The notes below the pieces were generated by a model. That model searched no databases and was not told where the DNA came from. It saw only the letters and a list, made by a program, of their open reading frames with translations. Shown one piece after another: positions 1 to 9,358 of a stretch of DNA of 64,000 nucleotides. Both the position numbers and the translations under genes were made by a program. The stretch comes from Mannheimia haemolytica (GTDB taxonomy: Bacteria > Pseudomonadota > Gammaproteobacteria > Enterobacterales > Pasteurellaceae). Every line of letters starts with the position of its first letter. The stretch's first letter is position 1. The stretch is from positions 1,240,001 through 1,304,000 of the forward strand of contig LR134495.1 of assembly GCA_900638155.1 (NCBI GenBank), written 5' to 3'.

Positions 1-1
1 A

Positions 2-658
2 TTAACCTTTGGCGGTACATTTTTTCTGATTCCGATACTGATTTTTTCGGTGTTACCAGTGCCTTATTCTGCGTATATGGTGCAAAAAAAGGTGGAAAAT
101 TTGGTTCAGGGAAAATCTTACCCGATCAAAAAAGAATGGGTGAGCCTGAATGAGATTTCGTGGCAAATGCAAATGGCAGTGATTGCTTCAGAAGATCAAA
201 AATTTGAAAGCCATTTTGGATTAGATTTAAAAGCGATTGAAACAGCCTTAAAGCTCAATGCCAAATCCAAAAAAGTGCGTGGTGGCTCGACTATTTCTCA
301 ACAGACGGTAAAAAATATGTTTTTATGGCACGGGCAAAGCTGGTTACGTAAAGGGATTGAAGTGCCTTTAACTCTGTTAGTCGAAAATGTGTGGAGTAAG
401 GATCGAATTTTAGAGGTGTACCTCAATATTGCGGAATTTGGCAACGGCATTTTTGGCGTGGAAGCGGCAGCACAGCATTTTTTCAAAAAATCAGCTAAAC
501 AGCTAACCTTGCAAGAATCCGCACTATTGGCAGCCTCTTTGCCTAATCCGTTAGTGTTTAGGGTAGATAAACCCGGCCCGAGTATGCGAAAACGCCAAGC
601 GTGGATTATGCGACAGGTGAGTTTGCTCGATGGCAAAAATTATTTAGATAAATTGTAG
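2..658 (+). CDS. mtgA: Monofunctional biosynthetic peptidoglycan transglycosylase, 5' end cut by window
   Basis: Inner-membrane glycosyltransferase that polymerises lipid II into glycan strands (GT51 family, no transpeptidase domain). The frame is open to the first base of the window and the left part encodes a hydrophobic segment (FFLIPILIFSV) that is the membrane anchor, so the true start lies upstream; the GTG at 50 is only an internal start. The GT51 motifs are in order: ASEDQKF with the catalytic Glu at 191-193, GGSTISQQ near 282-305, and RILEVYLNIAEFGNGIFG near 402-455. The C-terminus is complete and a terminator follows. Family identity is clear; only the N-terminal few residues are missing. 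Confidence 0.95.
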   Translation, partial: LTFGGTFFLIPILIFSVLPVPYSAYMVQKKVENLVQGKSYPIKKEWVSLNEISWQMQMAVIASEDQKFESHFGLDLKAIETALKLNAKSKKVRGGSTISQQTVKNMFLWHGQSWLRKGIEVPLTLLVENVWSKDRILEVYLNIAEFGNGIFGVEAAAQHFFKKSAKQLTLQESALLAASLPNPLVFRVDKPGPSMRKRQAWIMRQVSLLDGKNYLDKL

Positions 659-668
659 ATAAGAAAGA

Positions 669-697
669 TAAAGCGGTAATTCATTTTACCGCTTTTT
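669..697 (+). terminator. Rho-independent terminator after mtgA
   Basis: A 10-bp stem, AAAGCGGTAA (670-679) with TTACCGCTTT (686-695), ends in a run of T, 12 bases after the mtgA stop codon. Confidence 0.8.
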
Positions 698-719
698 AAC
701 TAATAAGGATTGCTAGAAA

Positions 720-1631
720 ATGAAATGGCTGATGTTGTGTCGAGAGCCTCGTTTATATAGTTGCTGCCGAATCAAAGCAGCTTGTGAAGCAAAGGGGATT
801 GAGCTGGATATTTTAGACCCGAATCGAATGCTACTCGGGTTAGAAAATGGCGAATTTAAGATCTACTATCAAGCTGGCGAGAGTTATGATAACAACCGTT
901 CGGAGCCGGTATTGTTGCCGGATTATGATGGTATTTTACCCCGTTTTGGCACAGGCAGTACCGAAATGGGCTGTACAGTGTTACGCCATTTTGAAGCAAA
1001 AGGTATTCCGGTTTTAAATCATTCAGTGGCATTTGCGTTAGCCAGAGACAAATGGCGATCATTACAAAAATTAGCAGAACATAATTTACCGATTCCCAAT
1101 ACGAATTTTGCAGGGCATTTGGTTTCGGTGAAATCACAACTCAATCAATTTGCTTTTCCACTTATTTCAAAAGTGCTAAATGGTTCACAGGGTAATGGCG
1201 TAATGTTGTTTGAAGGCAAAAATAATGCCGAAGCGGTGTTATCAACCTTTAGGCAAGTTAATGAGCCTTATTTATGCCAACAATTTGTGAGCGAAGCTGA
1301 AGGACAAGATATTCGGGCGTTTGTGATTGGCAATGAAGTGGTTGCTGCAATGAGCCGAATCAGCGTAACAGGCGATTTTAGAGCCAATATTCATCAAGGT
1401 GGAACGGCTCAACCGATTGAATTAACTCAGATGGAACGTGCGTTAGCAATTAAAGCAACTAAAACGATAGGGCTTGATATTGCAGGCGTTGATTTTCTGC
1501 GGACAGAAAAAGGCGTAGTTATTTTAGAAGTCAATGCCAGCCCGGGATTTGAAGGCATAGAGAGAGTAAATGATGTTGATATAGCTTCTGAAATGGTCTC
1601 TTATTTTATCAATAAGATGAAGAATGCTTGA
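720..1631 (+). CDS. rimK: RimK-type L-glutamate ligase (ribosomal protein S6 modification)
   Basis: ATP-grasp ligase of the RimK family, which adds glutamate residues to the C-terminus of ribosomal protein S6. At 303 residues it matches E. coli RimK (300) along its length. Visible landmarks are LYSCCRIK near the N-terminus, the ARDKWRSLQKLAEH segment near residue 108, the ATP-binding SKVLNGSQGNGVMLF loop, DIRAFVIGNEVVAAM, and the metal-binding ILEVNASPGFEGIE near residue 270. The start at 720 is preceded by TAAGGA at a good distance. It stands alone between mtgA and the malic enzyme gene. RimK paralogues can act on other substrates, so the S6 target rests on homology. Confidence 0.88.
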   Translation: MKWLMLCREPRLYSCCRIKAACEAKGIELDILDPNRMLLGLENGEFKIYYQAGESYDNNRSEPVLLPDYDGILPRFGTGSTEMGCTVLRHFEAKGIPVLNHSVAFALARDKWRSLQKLAEHNLPIPNTNFAGHLVSVKSQLNQFAFPLISKVLNGSQGNGVMLFEGKNNAEAVLSTFRQVNEPYLCQQFVSEAEGQDIRAFVIGNEVVAAMSRISVTGDFRANIHQGGTAQPIELTQMERALAIKATKTIGLDIAGVDFLRTEKGVVILEVNASPGFEGIERVNDVDIASEMVSYFINKMKNA

Positions 1632-1641
1632 TTTGAGTAAA

Positions 1642-1651
1642 ACAAGCGGTC
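1642..1651 (+). repeat. DNA uptake signal sequence, single copy
   Basis: Exact ACAAGCGGTC, the core of the A. pleuropneumoniae-type USS, followed by the usual T-rich tract. It lies between rimK and the malic enzyme gene. Other unpaired exact copies are at 30003-30012, 31322-31331 and 46519-46528 on the plus strand, and at 43955-43964, 45067-45076 and 55387-55396 on the minus strand. Confidence 0.85.
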
Positions 1652-1784
1652 GTTTTTGTATTATTTTTTGTAAATATCATAAAAAATGAGATCAAAGCCA
1701 TAAAAATGCAGAAAAATTTAGGGTAAAATGGCTACTCTTTGGCTATTGATTACTTTTATTTTTATAGATTATAAGGTTTCTAAA

Positions 1785-3053
1785 ATGAGCGATTTAAAAC
1801 AACAGGCGCTTGATTTCCACGAGTTCCCAATCCCCGGAAAAATTTCCGTTACTCCTACTAAAGCATTAGATACTCAGCACGATTTAGCTTTAGCGTACTC
1901 TCCTGGGGTTGCTGAGCCTTGCTTAGCGATTGAAAAAGATCCTTCAGCTTCTTATCGTTATACGGCACGGGGTAACTTAGTTGCAGTTATTTCTAATGGT
2001 ACAGCAGTGTTAGGCTTAGGCGATATTGGTGCTTTAGCAAGTAAGCCTGTGATGGAAGGAAAAGGGGTTTTATTTAAGAAATTTGCCGGAATTGATGTGT
2101 TTGATATTGAAATTAATGAAACTGATCCGGAGAAATTAGTAGAGATTATTGCATCGTTAGAGCCGACTTTTGGTGGCATTAATCTGGAAGATATTAAAGC
2201 ACCTGAATGTTTTTATGTGGAGCAAAAATTGCGTGAGCGTATGGGAATTCCAGTGTTCCACGATGATCAACACGGTACGGCAATTATTACCGGTGCGGCA
2301 GTGATTAACGGATTACAAGTGGTAGGTAAAGCAATTTCAGAAGTACGTTTAGTAGTAAACGGTGCTGGAGCATCAGCGATTGCGTGTACTAACTTACTCC
2401 GTTCATTAGGTGTGAAAAAAGAAAATATCACGATGTGCGATTCTAAGGGCGTTATTTTCCAAGGTCGTGGTGATAAGATGGATGAAACCAAACAATTCTA
2501 TGCAATAGAAGATAATGGTTGGAGAACATTGGCAGATGCTGTTGCGAATGCAGATGTTTTCTTAGGTTGTTCAAAAGGCGGAGCTTTAACGCAAGAAATG
2601 GTTAAAACAATGGCAAAAGATCCATTAATTCTTGCTTTAGCAAACCCTGTGCCAGAAATTACACCTGCTGAAGCCAAGGCTGTCCGTCCAGATGCGATTG
2701 TATGTACCGGTCGTTCAGACTTTAAAAACCAAGTGAATAATGTGCTTTGTTTCCCGTTCTTATTCCGTGGGGCATTAGATGTTGGGGCAAAAACCATTAA
2801 TGAAGAAATGAAAATGGCAGCAGCTTATGCGATTGCAGAGTTGGCTAAAGAACCTGTGCCGTTTGAAGTTATTTCAACTTATGGCGAATTATCGTTTGGC
2901 CCGGAATATATTATTCCGACGCCATTTGACCCACGTTTGATCGTGAATGTCTCGATTGGTGTAGCAAAAGCAGCAATTCAGTCTGGTGTAGCAACTCGAC
3001 CAATTACAGATTGGGAAGCTTATGCAGAGCAGTTGAAAAAACTGGTTGCTTAA
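1785..3053 (+). CDS. maeB: NAD(P)-dependent malic enzyme, short form without phosphotransacetylase domain
   Basis: Oxidative decarboxylation of malate to pyruvate and CO2. The 422-residue product contains a complete malic enzyme N domain and NAD-binding domain: [10 protein letters not shown] with the catalytic Tyr38, [13 protein letters not shown] with Lys93, the metal ligands in EDIKAPECF and HDDQHGTA, and the dinucleotide-binding [11 protein letters not shown]. It stops after about 420 residues, whereas E. coli and H. influenzae MaeB are near 760 residues with a C-terminal phosphotransacetylase-like domain. The ATG at 1785 has AAGG (1773) upstream and begins the family's [19 protein letters not shown]; an in-frame ATG at 1728 would add 19 unmatched hydrophobic residues. 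The cofactor (NAD or NADP) cannot be read with confidence. Confidence 0.9.
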   Translation: MSDLKQQALDFHEFPIPGKISVTPTKALDTQHDLALAYSPGVAEPCLAIEKDPSASYRYTARGNLVAVISNGTAVLGLGDIGALASKPVMEGKGVLFKKFAGIDVFDIEINETDPEKLVEIIASLEPTFGGINLEDIKAPECFYVEQKLRERMGIPVFHDDQHGTAIITGAAVINGLQVVGKAISEVRLVVNGAGASAIACTNLLRSLGVKKENITMCDSKGVIFQGRGDKMDETKQFYAIEDNGWRTLADAVANADVFLGCSKGGALTQEMVKTMAKDPLILALANPVPEITPAEAKAVRPDAIVCTGRSDFKNQVNNVLCFPFLFRGALDVGAKTINEEMKMAAAYAIAELAKEPVPFEVISTYGELSFGPEYIIPTPFDPRLIVNVSIGVAKAAIQSGVATRPITDWEAYAEQLKKLVA

Positions 3054-3063
3054 TATTTTTACA

Positions 3064-3183
3064 TTGCATTTTTCTGCAACTTCAGTAAAATACGCAGTCG
3101 GCATATCGAGACGGATATGCCGATATTTTTTCGGAAACAGCTGGGTCGCCTGCTGTTTTTTCTATTCACGGGGATTTCCCCAT
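3064..3183 (+). promoter_or_regulatory. rplY promoter and structured leader (candidate L25 autoregulatory leader)
   Basis: TTGCAT (3064-3069) and TAAAAT (3086-3091), 16 apart, form a promoter that would start transcription near 3098. The leader then holds three hairpins in a row: TCGGCATATC/GATATGCCGA (3098-3107 with 3114-3123) followed by a T-run; AACAGC/GCTGTT (about 3136-3157) also followed by a T-run; and GGGGATTTCCCC (3170-3181) just before the ribosome-binding site. E. coli rplY is known to be repressed by its own product, so a regulatory leader is expected. The first hairpin could instead end the malic enzyme transcript. Confidence 0.6.
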
Positions 3184-3204
3184 TTTATTTAAGAGAATAA
3201 AACT

Positions 3205-3492
3205 ATGTCATTCAAATTTGAAGCTGAAGTTCGTTCTGCGCAAGGTAAGGGTGCGAGCCGCCGCCTGCGCCACAATGGTCAAGTTCCTGCAATCATCTAC
3301 GGTGGTAATGCAGAGCCTGTATCAATCATTTTAGATCACGATAAAGTGAACAACGCACAAGTTCACGATTCATTCTATAACGAAGTATTAACTATCGTTG
3401 TTGCAGGTAAAGAAGAGCAAGTAAAAGTACAAGCAATTCAACGCCACCCAACTAAACCAAAATTAGTTCACTTAGACTTCAAACGTGCGTAA
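3205..3492 (+). CDS. rplY: 50S ribosomal protein L25
   Basis: Ribosomal protein that binds 5S rRNA. It is 95 residues long, the short enterobacterial/Pasteurellaceae form without the CTC C-terminal extension. The sequence opens with [32 protein letters not shown], the family signature, and ends in [27 protein letters not shown] lies just upstream of the ATG. It is a single-gene unit with its own promoter and terminator. The identification is secure. Confidence 0.97.
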   Translation: MSFKFEAEVRSAQGKGASRRLRHNGQVPAIIYGGNAEPVSIILDHDKVNNAQVHDSFYNEVLTIVVAGKEEQVKVQAIQRHPTKPKLVHLDFKRA

Positions 3493-3517
3493 TTTTTACG
3501 AGTGAATTAAAGCGAAG

Positions 3518-3552
3518 AGGATTAAGTTTTTAAATGAACTTAATCCTTTTTT
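3518..3552 (+). terminator. Rho-independent terminator after rplY
   Basis: An 11-bp perfect stem, AGGATTAAGTT (3518-3528) with AACTTAATCCT (3537-3547), is followed by six T. Confidence 0.88.
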
Positions 3553-3585
3553 ATTTTGCCATAATAGCTACAAGCGGTTATTTCC

Positions 3586-3613
3586 TTGCAATTTTTTGCG
3601 AAAGCATTATACT
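3586..3613 (+). promoter_or_regulatory. Promoter of the RNase P RNA gene
   Basis: TTGCAA (3586-3591) and TATACT (3608-3613) are separated by 16 bases. The predicted transcription start near 3620 coincides with the 5' strand of RNase P helix P1. Confidence 0.75.
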
Positions 3614-3619
3614 CTAGTG

Positions 3620-3998
<379 letters not shown>

Positions 3999-4010
3999 AA
4001 TTCTTGAAAT

Positions 4011-4039
4011 GCGAACAGGGGGAACTTGTTCGCTTTTTT
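4011..4039 (+). terminator. Terminator of the RNase P RNA gene
   Basis: GCGAACA (4011-4017) pairs with TGTTCGC (4027-4033), followed by six T. Confidence 0.85.
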
Positions 4040-4059
4040 ATTTTATAGTGAAAGTAAAT

Positions 4060-4698
4060 ATGAAATTTATTAAGACGATTATCACGTTAATTGCATTATA
4101 TTCAATGCCAGTTTTTTCTCACCCACATTCATTCGTTGATTTGAAAACGAATGTTATTGTGGAAGGTTCAATGTTGAAATCTTTCCAAATGGAATGGATG
4201 CTAGATGAAATCGCTTCTTCTGAGTTAATTTATGAAGTGAAAAATAGCCAAGATAAAGAAAAAACGCAGCAAAATATCACTGCAGAAATGGTACAAACCG
4301 CATTGCAAAATCATTATTTTAGCACCTTATATGATAGCCAAAATCAGCCGATAAAATTTACGACAAAGCCCACAGCAACTCGCTTTGAAATCAAGAATAA
4401 CAGAGTGATTTTTTATATTACTTTTCATTTAGCTAATCCTTATGAATTAAAGCAGAGTAAAGTGAGATTCTATACTTATGAGCCGAGTTATTATATTGCA
4501 ATGGAATATAATCGCCCTGCTGATGTCAATATCAGTAATGCAAGTTGTAAAGCAACATTGGTGCAGCCTCAAGTAGATAGTAAGTTACGCTTATATGCTT
4601 CTGGTTTGGATAAAAACCAATCACCGGATATGCCTGAAAATGGAGATTACTCTCTTGGTGCCCAATTTGCCCAAAAAGTGGAGATTATATGCGATTAA
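4060..4698 (+). CDS. DUF1007 family exported protein, linked to a metal transporter
   Basis: Probable periplasmic protein of 212 residues. MKFIKTIITLIALYSMPVFS reads as a signal peptide with cleavage near residue 20, followed by HPHSFVDLKT, the start typical of DUF1007 proteins. I chose ATG 4060 because it starts the signal peptide; the longer frame back to 4009 runs into the rnpB terminator. The stop overlaps the start of the next gene by 10 bases, so the two are translationally coupled. DUF1007 proteins are usually found beside NicO/RcnA-type nickel-cobalt permeases, and the N-terminal HPH motif could bind metal. The biochemical role of the family is not established. Confidence 0.82.
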   Translation: MKFIKTIITLIALYSMPVFSHPHSFVDLKTNVIVEGSMLKSFQMEWMLDEIASSELIYEVKNSQDKEKTQQNITAEMVQTALQNHYFSTLYDSQNQPIKFTTKPTATRFEIKNNRVIFYITFHLANPYELKQSKVRFYTYEPSYYIAMEYNRPADVNISNASCKATLVQPQVDSKLRLYASGLDKNQSPDMPENGDYSLGAQFAQKVEIICD

Positions 4699-5675
4699 AA
4701 GTAACACATTGGGGGATGATATCGATAGGATTTTTGAGCCTATTTGCTCTTTATCAGCTTTATCCAATGATATTGTTTAAAGTGATGGAATGGCAAAAAA
4801 ATTTTAATTTACAGCTTTCCGCTTCTCTCAATGAATTGGCTGAAAATCAAAGTAAAGCCGGTATTACCTTAGTATTTATTAGCTTTTTATATGGGGTATT
4901 TCACGCAGTTGGGCCCGGTCACGGAAAATTTATTCTGAGTAGTTATCTTTCTTTTGAAAAAACAAAATTAAATCAGGCGATGAAAATCACTTTTGCCTCA
5001 GCATTGGTGCAGGGCTTAGTGGCAATTTCATTGGTGACGGTCATTGTGGTGATTTTTACTCTCTCTCGCCAATATTTTAATTTAACCCTAAAATGGGTTG
5101 AGCGGGGGAGCTTTGGTTTGATGATCTTGTTCGGCATTTACTGGTGTTATCAGGTGTATCGAACGGTTAATAAAGCACGAAAGCCTATCATTAAATCCAT
5201 TCGGATTTCGCAAAAAAAAGCTGGAAAATTACCGCTTGTTACGCAGAAAGGGCATATTCATACCGAAAATTGTAGCTGTGGCCATAAACATTTGCCAACT
5301 TCAAATGAAATGCAGCAAGTGAAAGATTGGAAAGCACGGCTTATGTTAGTATTGAGTATTGGCTCAAGACCTTGCTCTGGTGCTATTCTTGTTTTATTTC
5401 TTTCTTATACGCTCAATCTCTATGCTTGGGGGGTTATTTCAGCATTAGCTATGGCAGTAGGAACAGGGCTGACTTTAAGCTTATTTGCTTATCTTGTTAT
5501 CATTGCGAGAAATAAGGCAGTTAAGGTTAGCCAATGGTATTTTTCAGCTCAAATTAATCGAAATATCGTTTGGATATTAAAATTTACACTTGGACTCGCA
5601 TTAATTCTATTTGGAATGGTATTATTTCACAGTAGTTTCATTGATACTGGTACAGGCATTTTTTTCAAACGCTAA
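4689..5675 (+). CDS. NicO/RcnA-type nickel/cobalt transporter
   Basis: Integral inner-membrane protein of 328 residues with about six hydrophobic segments. Family motifs are HAVGPGHGK (near residue 74) and GSRPCSGAILVLFL (near residue 225). Between the two membrane halves is a His/Cys-rich loop, HIHTENCSCGHKH (about residues 190-202), typical of metal-handling permeases. The start overlaps the DUF1007 gene. The family includes the E. coli efflux protein RcnA and also uptake-type permeases. With a periplasmic DUF1007 partner the direction of transport cannot be told from sequence. No clear terminator follows; 5676-5779 is AT-rich. Confidence 0.85.
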   Translation: MRLKVTHWGMISIGFLSLFALYQLYPMILFKVMEWQKNFNLQLSASLNELAENQSKAGITLVFISFLYGVFHAVGPGHGKFILSSYLSFEKTKLNQAMKITFASALVQGLVAISLVTVIVVIFTLSRQYFNLTLKWVERGSFGLMILFGIYWCYQVYRTVNKARKPIIKSIRISQKKAGKLPLVTQKGHIHTENCSCGHKHLPTSNEMQQVKDWKARLMLVLSIGSRPCSGAILVLFLSYTLNLYAWGVISALAMAVGTGLTLSLFAYLVIIARNKAVKVSQWYFSAQINRNIVWILKFTLGLALILFGMVLFHSSFIDTGTGIFFKR

Positions 5676-5779
5676 ATTAATAAGTTATTAAAAATTTTTA
5701 TTAAAAGTATTAAAAAAACTTTTTAAAAATATTAAATCAGTTACAATGTGGAAGTTTTATTTTCAATTAAGAGGTCTTT

Positions 5780-7225
5780 ATGGATTCAATTATTCTATTC
5801 TTTGAGAGTGTACTGACTTGGATTGTGAACACAATCGACGGTCCACTTTGGGACGTAACGATTATCCTATTGCTCGGTGCAGGGTTATTTTTCACTCTTA
5901 CAACAGGTTTTGTCCAGCTACGTCTTCTTCCGCAAAGTTTGCGTGAAATGTGGGGGGGACGTTCTAGTGAAGGGAAATCATTAACTCCATTCCAAGCCTT
6001 TACTACTGGCTTAGCCAGCCGTGTTGGAGTTGGCAACATTGGTGGGGTTGCTACTGCGATTGCTCTTGGTGGGCCAGGTGCGGTATTCTGGATGTGGATT
6101 ACAGCACTAATGGGAATGAGTTCTGCCTTTGCTGAATCTTCTTTAGCTCAACTATATAAAACTAGGGATCCAAATGGTATGTTCCGTGGTGGACCTGCTT
6201 ATTACATCACTCGTGGCTTAAAACTTCCTTCTCTTGCGATTGCTTTTGCAGTAACGCTTATCTTCACCTTTGGTTTTGCTTTTAATGCTGTGCAATCTAA
6301 CTCTATTGTGGAAGCAACCAAAAATGCGTGGGATTGGAACCCAGTCTACGTAGGCATGACATTAGTGGTGATTACAGGGTTAATTATTTCTGGAGGGGTC
6401 AAGCGTATTGGTAAAGTTTCTGCCCAAGTTGTTCCAATGATGGCATTATTCTACTTGATTATTGCAGTAATTATTTTAGGTATGAATATTGAAAAAGTGC
6501 CAAGTATAATCTCTTTAATTATTGAAAGCGCCTTTGATTTTTCTGCTGCTGCAGGTGGAATGTTTGGAGCATTGGTATCCAAAACTATGCTGATGGGGAT
6601 TAAACGTGGTTTATTCTCAAACGAAGCCGGTATGGGGTCTGCACCAAACTCTGCTGCAACTTCTGATGCTAAACACCCGGCAAGCCAAGGTTTAATTCAA
6701 ATGTTGGGCGTATTTGTTGATACGATTGTAGTCTGTACTTGTACCGCAGTGATCATTCTTATGTCAAATAACTATGGTGGTGAAACTTTAAGAGGTATTT
6801 CACTTACTCAAACTGCATTACAATTCCATTTAGGCGAATTTGGATTACACTTTTTGGCCTTTGTGATTTTACTATTTTGTTTCACTTCCATTATTGGTAA
6901 CTATGCTTATGCAGAAACTAATATCCGCTACATTAAAAACAGTCCGTGGTTTGTGTGGGGATTCCGTGCCATCGTTTTATTCTTTGTGTACTTCGGTGCA
7001 GTAAGAGACGGCGGTATTGTATGGGCATTTGCCGATACAGTGATGGCATCAATGGCGGTAATTAACTTGGTGGCTATCTTAATTCTTGCTCCGATTGTCT
7101 GGATTATTTTAAAAGACTATCTTCGCCAAGTGAAAAGTGGCAAAGAGCCAGTGTTTAGAATTGAAGAACATCAAGACCTTATCCATAAAGGTGTTGACCC
7201 ATTAATTTGGAAATCGAAAGAGTAA
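5780..7225 (+). CDS. Alanine:sodium symporter (AGCS family)
   Basis: Inner-membrane secondary transporter of 481 residues with ten or more hydrophobic segments. AGCS signatures are clear: FVQLRLLPQSLREMW near residue 47, the GLASRVGVGNIGGVATAIALGGPGAVFWMW block near 75-104, and SNEAGMGSAPNSAA near residue 280. It would import alanine or glycine with Na+ (or H+). AGAGGT lies 7 bases before the ATG. Its codons include a run of seven G at 5952-5958. It is transcribed alone and faces sucD across a shared terminator. Confidence 0.9.
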   Translation: MDSIILFFESVLTWIVNTIDGPLWDVTIILLLGAGLFFTLTTGFVQLRLLPQSLREMWGGRSSEGKSLTPFQAFTTGLASRVGVGNIGGVATAIALGGPGAVFWMWITALMGMSSAFAESSLAQLYKTRDPNGMFRGGPAYYITRGLKLPSLAIAFAVTLIFTFGFAFNAVQSNSIVEATKNAWDWNPVYVGMTLVVITGLIISGGVKRIGKVSAQVVPMMALFYLIIAVIILGMNIEKVPSIISLIIESAFDFSAAAGGMFGALVSKTMLMGIKRGLFSNEAGMGSAPNSAATSDAKHPASQGLIQMLGVFVDTIVVCTCTAVIILMSNNYGGETLRGISLTQTALQFHLGEFGLHFLAFVILLFCFTSIIGNYAYAETNIRYIKNSPWFVWGFRAIVLFFVYFGAVRDGGIVWAFADTVMASMAVINLVAILILAPIVWIILKDYLRQVKSGKEPVFRIEEHQDLIHKGVDPLIWKSKE

Positions 7226-7239
7226 TTTAACGGAAAAAA

Positions 7240-7283
7240 CAAGCGGTCATATTTACAAAAAAATGGGTAAATATGACCGCTTG
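7240..7283. terminator. Paired USS forming a bidirectional terminator
   Basis: Two uptake signals in head-to-head orientation make a perfect 17-bp stem (7240-7256 with 7267-7283) between two convergent genes, the symporter and sucD. Confidence 0.85.
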
Positions 7284-7293
7284 AACTTTTAGT

Positions 7294-8163
7294 TTAGCCT
7301 AAAATTTTTCTCAGTGCGGAGCCGATTTTGGCTAAACTTCGGACGGTAGTCACGCCTGCATCTTCAAGGGCTTTGAATTTTTCATCGGCGGTTCCTTTGC
7401 CGCCGCTGATAATCGCACCGGCATGTCCCATACGCTTGCCTTTGGGTGCGGTAACACCGGCAATATAGCTGACTACAGGCTTGGTTACATTTTCTTTGAT
7501 GAAAGCTGCCGCTTCTTCTTCGGCAGAGCCACCGATTTCGCCAATCATTACAATCGCTTCAGTTTCAGGATCGTCTTGGAACAGCTTTAAAATATCAATA
7601 AAGTTAGAACCCGGGATTGGATCGCCACCGATACCAACACAAGTAGATTGCCCAAAGCCTTCGTCAGTTGTTTGTTTAACTGCTTCATAAGTTAAAGTAC
7701 CTGAACGAGAAACAATACCGATATTGCCTTTTTTGTGGATATTGCCCGGCATAATGCCGATTTTGCACTCATCAGGGGTAATAACACCCGGGCAGTTCGG
7801 GCCGATCATTCTTACTCCGGTTTGGTTTAGACGTTGTTTAACTTGTAGCATATCTAAGGTTGGAATGCCTTCAGTAATACAGACAATTAGTTGAATGCCG
7901 GCATCAATGGCTTCTAAAATAGCATCTTTACAGCCAGGGGCCGGAACGTAGATAACGGTTGCAGTTGCACCGGTCGCTTCTACCGCTTCGCGTACGGTGT
8001 TGAAAACCGGTAAGCCTAAATGGGTTGTACCGCCTTTATTCGGCGAAACTCCGCCAACTAATTGTGTGCCATAAGCAAGGGCTTGTTCGCTGTGGAAAGT
8101 ACCTTGTCCGCCGGTGAAACCTTGGCAAATTACTTTTGTGTTTTTATCAATTAAAATCGACAT
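7294..8163 (-). CDS. sucD: Succinyl-CoA synthetase alpha subunit
   Basis: Alpha subunit of the TCA-cycle enzyme that interconverts succinyl-CoA and succinate with phosphorylation of a nucleoside diphosphate. It has 289 residues as in E. coli. Visible are the CoA-binding Rossmann region [35 protein letters not shown], and the phosphorylated-histidine loop [18 protein letters not shown] near residue 245. It is the last gene of sucABCD on the minus strand, 8 bases after sucC, with TAGGAGG as ribosome-binding site. The paired USS at 7240-7283 ends the operon. Confidence 0.97.
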   Translation of the reverse strand: MSILIDKNTKVICQGFTGGQGTFHSEQALAYGTQLVGGVSPNKGGTTHLGLPVFNTVREAVEATGATATVIYVPAPGCKDAILEAIDAGIQLIVCITEGIPTLDMLQVKQRLNQTGVRMIGPNCPGVITPDECKIGIMPGNIHKKGNIGIVSRSGTLTYEAVKQTTDEGFGQSTCVGIGGDPIPGSNFIDILKLFQDDPETEAIVMIGEIGGSAEEEAAAFIKENVTKPVVSYIAGVTAPKGKRMGHAGAIISGGKGTADEKFKALEDAGVTTVRSLAKIGSALRKILG

Positions 8164-8171
8164 TTTTCCTC

Positions 8172-9332
8172 CTAATTTGCAGATTTTACCGCTAATTCAG
8201 CCGCTTGTTTGAGTGATGATGCCGCCAGAATGCTGAGTCCGCTATTGGCTAAAATCTCTCGTCCTTGTGCAGCATTAGTGCCTTCTAAACGTACGATAAC
8301 AGGCACATTTACGCCTACTTCATTAACTGCTGCAATCACACCATCAGCAATCAAATCGCAGCGGACAATACCACCAAAAATATTGACTAACACAGCTTTT
8401 ACATTCGGGTCAGATAAAATCAATTTAAAGGCTGCTGCTACACGCTCTTTGGTTGCCCCACCACCAACATCTAAGAAGTTAGCAGGTTTACCGCCATAAA
8501 GTTTGACGATATCCATCGTCCCCATTGCTAGCCCTGCACCGTTTACCATACAGCCGATATTGCCGTCTAATGCAACGTAGTTAAGATTCCATTTTTCTGC
8601 TTCGGCTTCACGTTCATCATCTTGCGATGGGTCTTGTAACTCTTTAAGTTCCGGGTGGCGGTAGAGAGCATTGCTGTCAATCGACATTTTTGCATCTAAG
8701 CAGAGTAGTTGCCCTTCTTTAGTGATGACAAGTGGATTTACCTCTAATAAAGCTAAATCTTTTTCAACAAATAGGTTAGCCAGTTTCACGAAAATATCCG
8801 CAAATTGTTTAACTTCATCGCCTTTTAAGCCTAATTTAAACGCTAACTCACGCCCTTGATAAGCTTGTCCACCGGTGAGTGGGTCAATTACTGCTTTGTG
8901 AATTAATTCAGGGGTTTTCTCCGCTACTTCTTCAATATTCATACCGCCGGCACTTGATGCCATAAAAATCACTCTTTGAGCAGAGCGATCAACCACTGCC
9001 CCTAAGTACAATTCACGGTCAATATTGCAGGTTTCTTCTAAATATAAGGTATTAACCGGTTGTCCGTTAGCATCGGTTTGAAAGGTTACTAAGCGTTTGC
9101 CGAGCCATTTATCGGCAAATTCACGAACTTCTGTTTCATTGCGAACCAACTTTACTCCACCGGCTTTGCCACGCCCACCAGCGTGAACTTGGCATTTTAT
9201 CGCCCACTGTTCGCCTTGTAGTTTGTTGATTGCCTCAACGGCTTCCTCCGCCGTTTTGCAAGCAATCCCTTGGCTTACGGGAAGCCCGTATTGTTTGAAT
9301 ATTTGTTTTGCTTGATATTCGTGTAGGTTCAT
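8172..9332 (-). CDS. sucC: Succinyl-CoA synthetase beta subunit
   Basis: Beta subunit with an ATP-grasp domain that binds the nucleotide and, with SucD, the substrate. At 386 residues it is close to E. coli SucC (388). It begins [22 protein letters not shown], carries [15 protein letters not shown] near residue 50, LEVNPLV near 198, and the C-terminal [13 protein letters not shown]. It precedes sucD by 8 bases. The 291-bp gap from sucB is unusually long for this operon and is filled by a palindromic repeat and a USS pair. Confidence 0.97.
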   Translation of the reverse strand: MNLHEYQAKQIFKQYGLPVSQGIACKTAEEAVEAINKLQGEQWAIKCQVHAGGRGKAGGVKLVRNETEVREFADKWLGKRLVTFQTDANGQPVNTLYLEETCNIDRELYLGAVVDRSAQRVIFMASSAGGMNIEEVAEKTPELIHKAVIDPLTGGQAYQGRELAFKLGLKGDEVKQFADIFVKLANLFVEKDLALLEVNPLVITKEGQLLCLDAKMSIDSNALYRHPELKELQDPSQDDEREAEAEKWNLNYVALDGNIGCMVNGAGLAMGTMDIVKLYGGKPANFLDVGGGATKERVAAAFKLILSDPNVKAVLVNIFGGIVRCDLIADGVIAAVNEVGVNVPVIVRLEGTNAAQGREILANSGLSILAASSLKQAAELAVKSAN

Positions 9333-9358
9333 AGAGTTTCCTCGTTTGGTTTTTTTAT

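Noticed and set aside
1728..1784. Longer N-terminus for the malic enzyme
   Set aside because: ATG 1785 has a better ribosome-binding site and matches the family start; the added residues are hydrophobic and unmatched.
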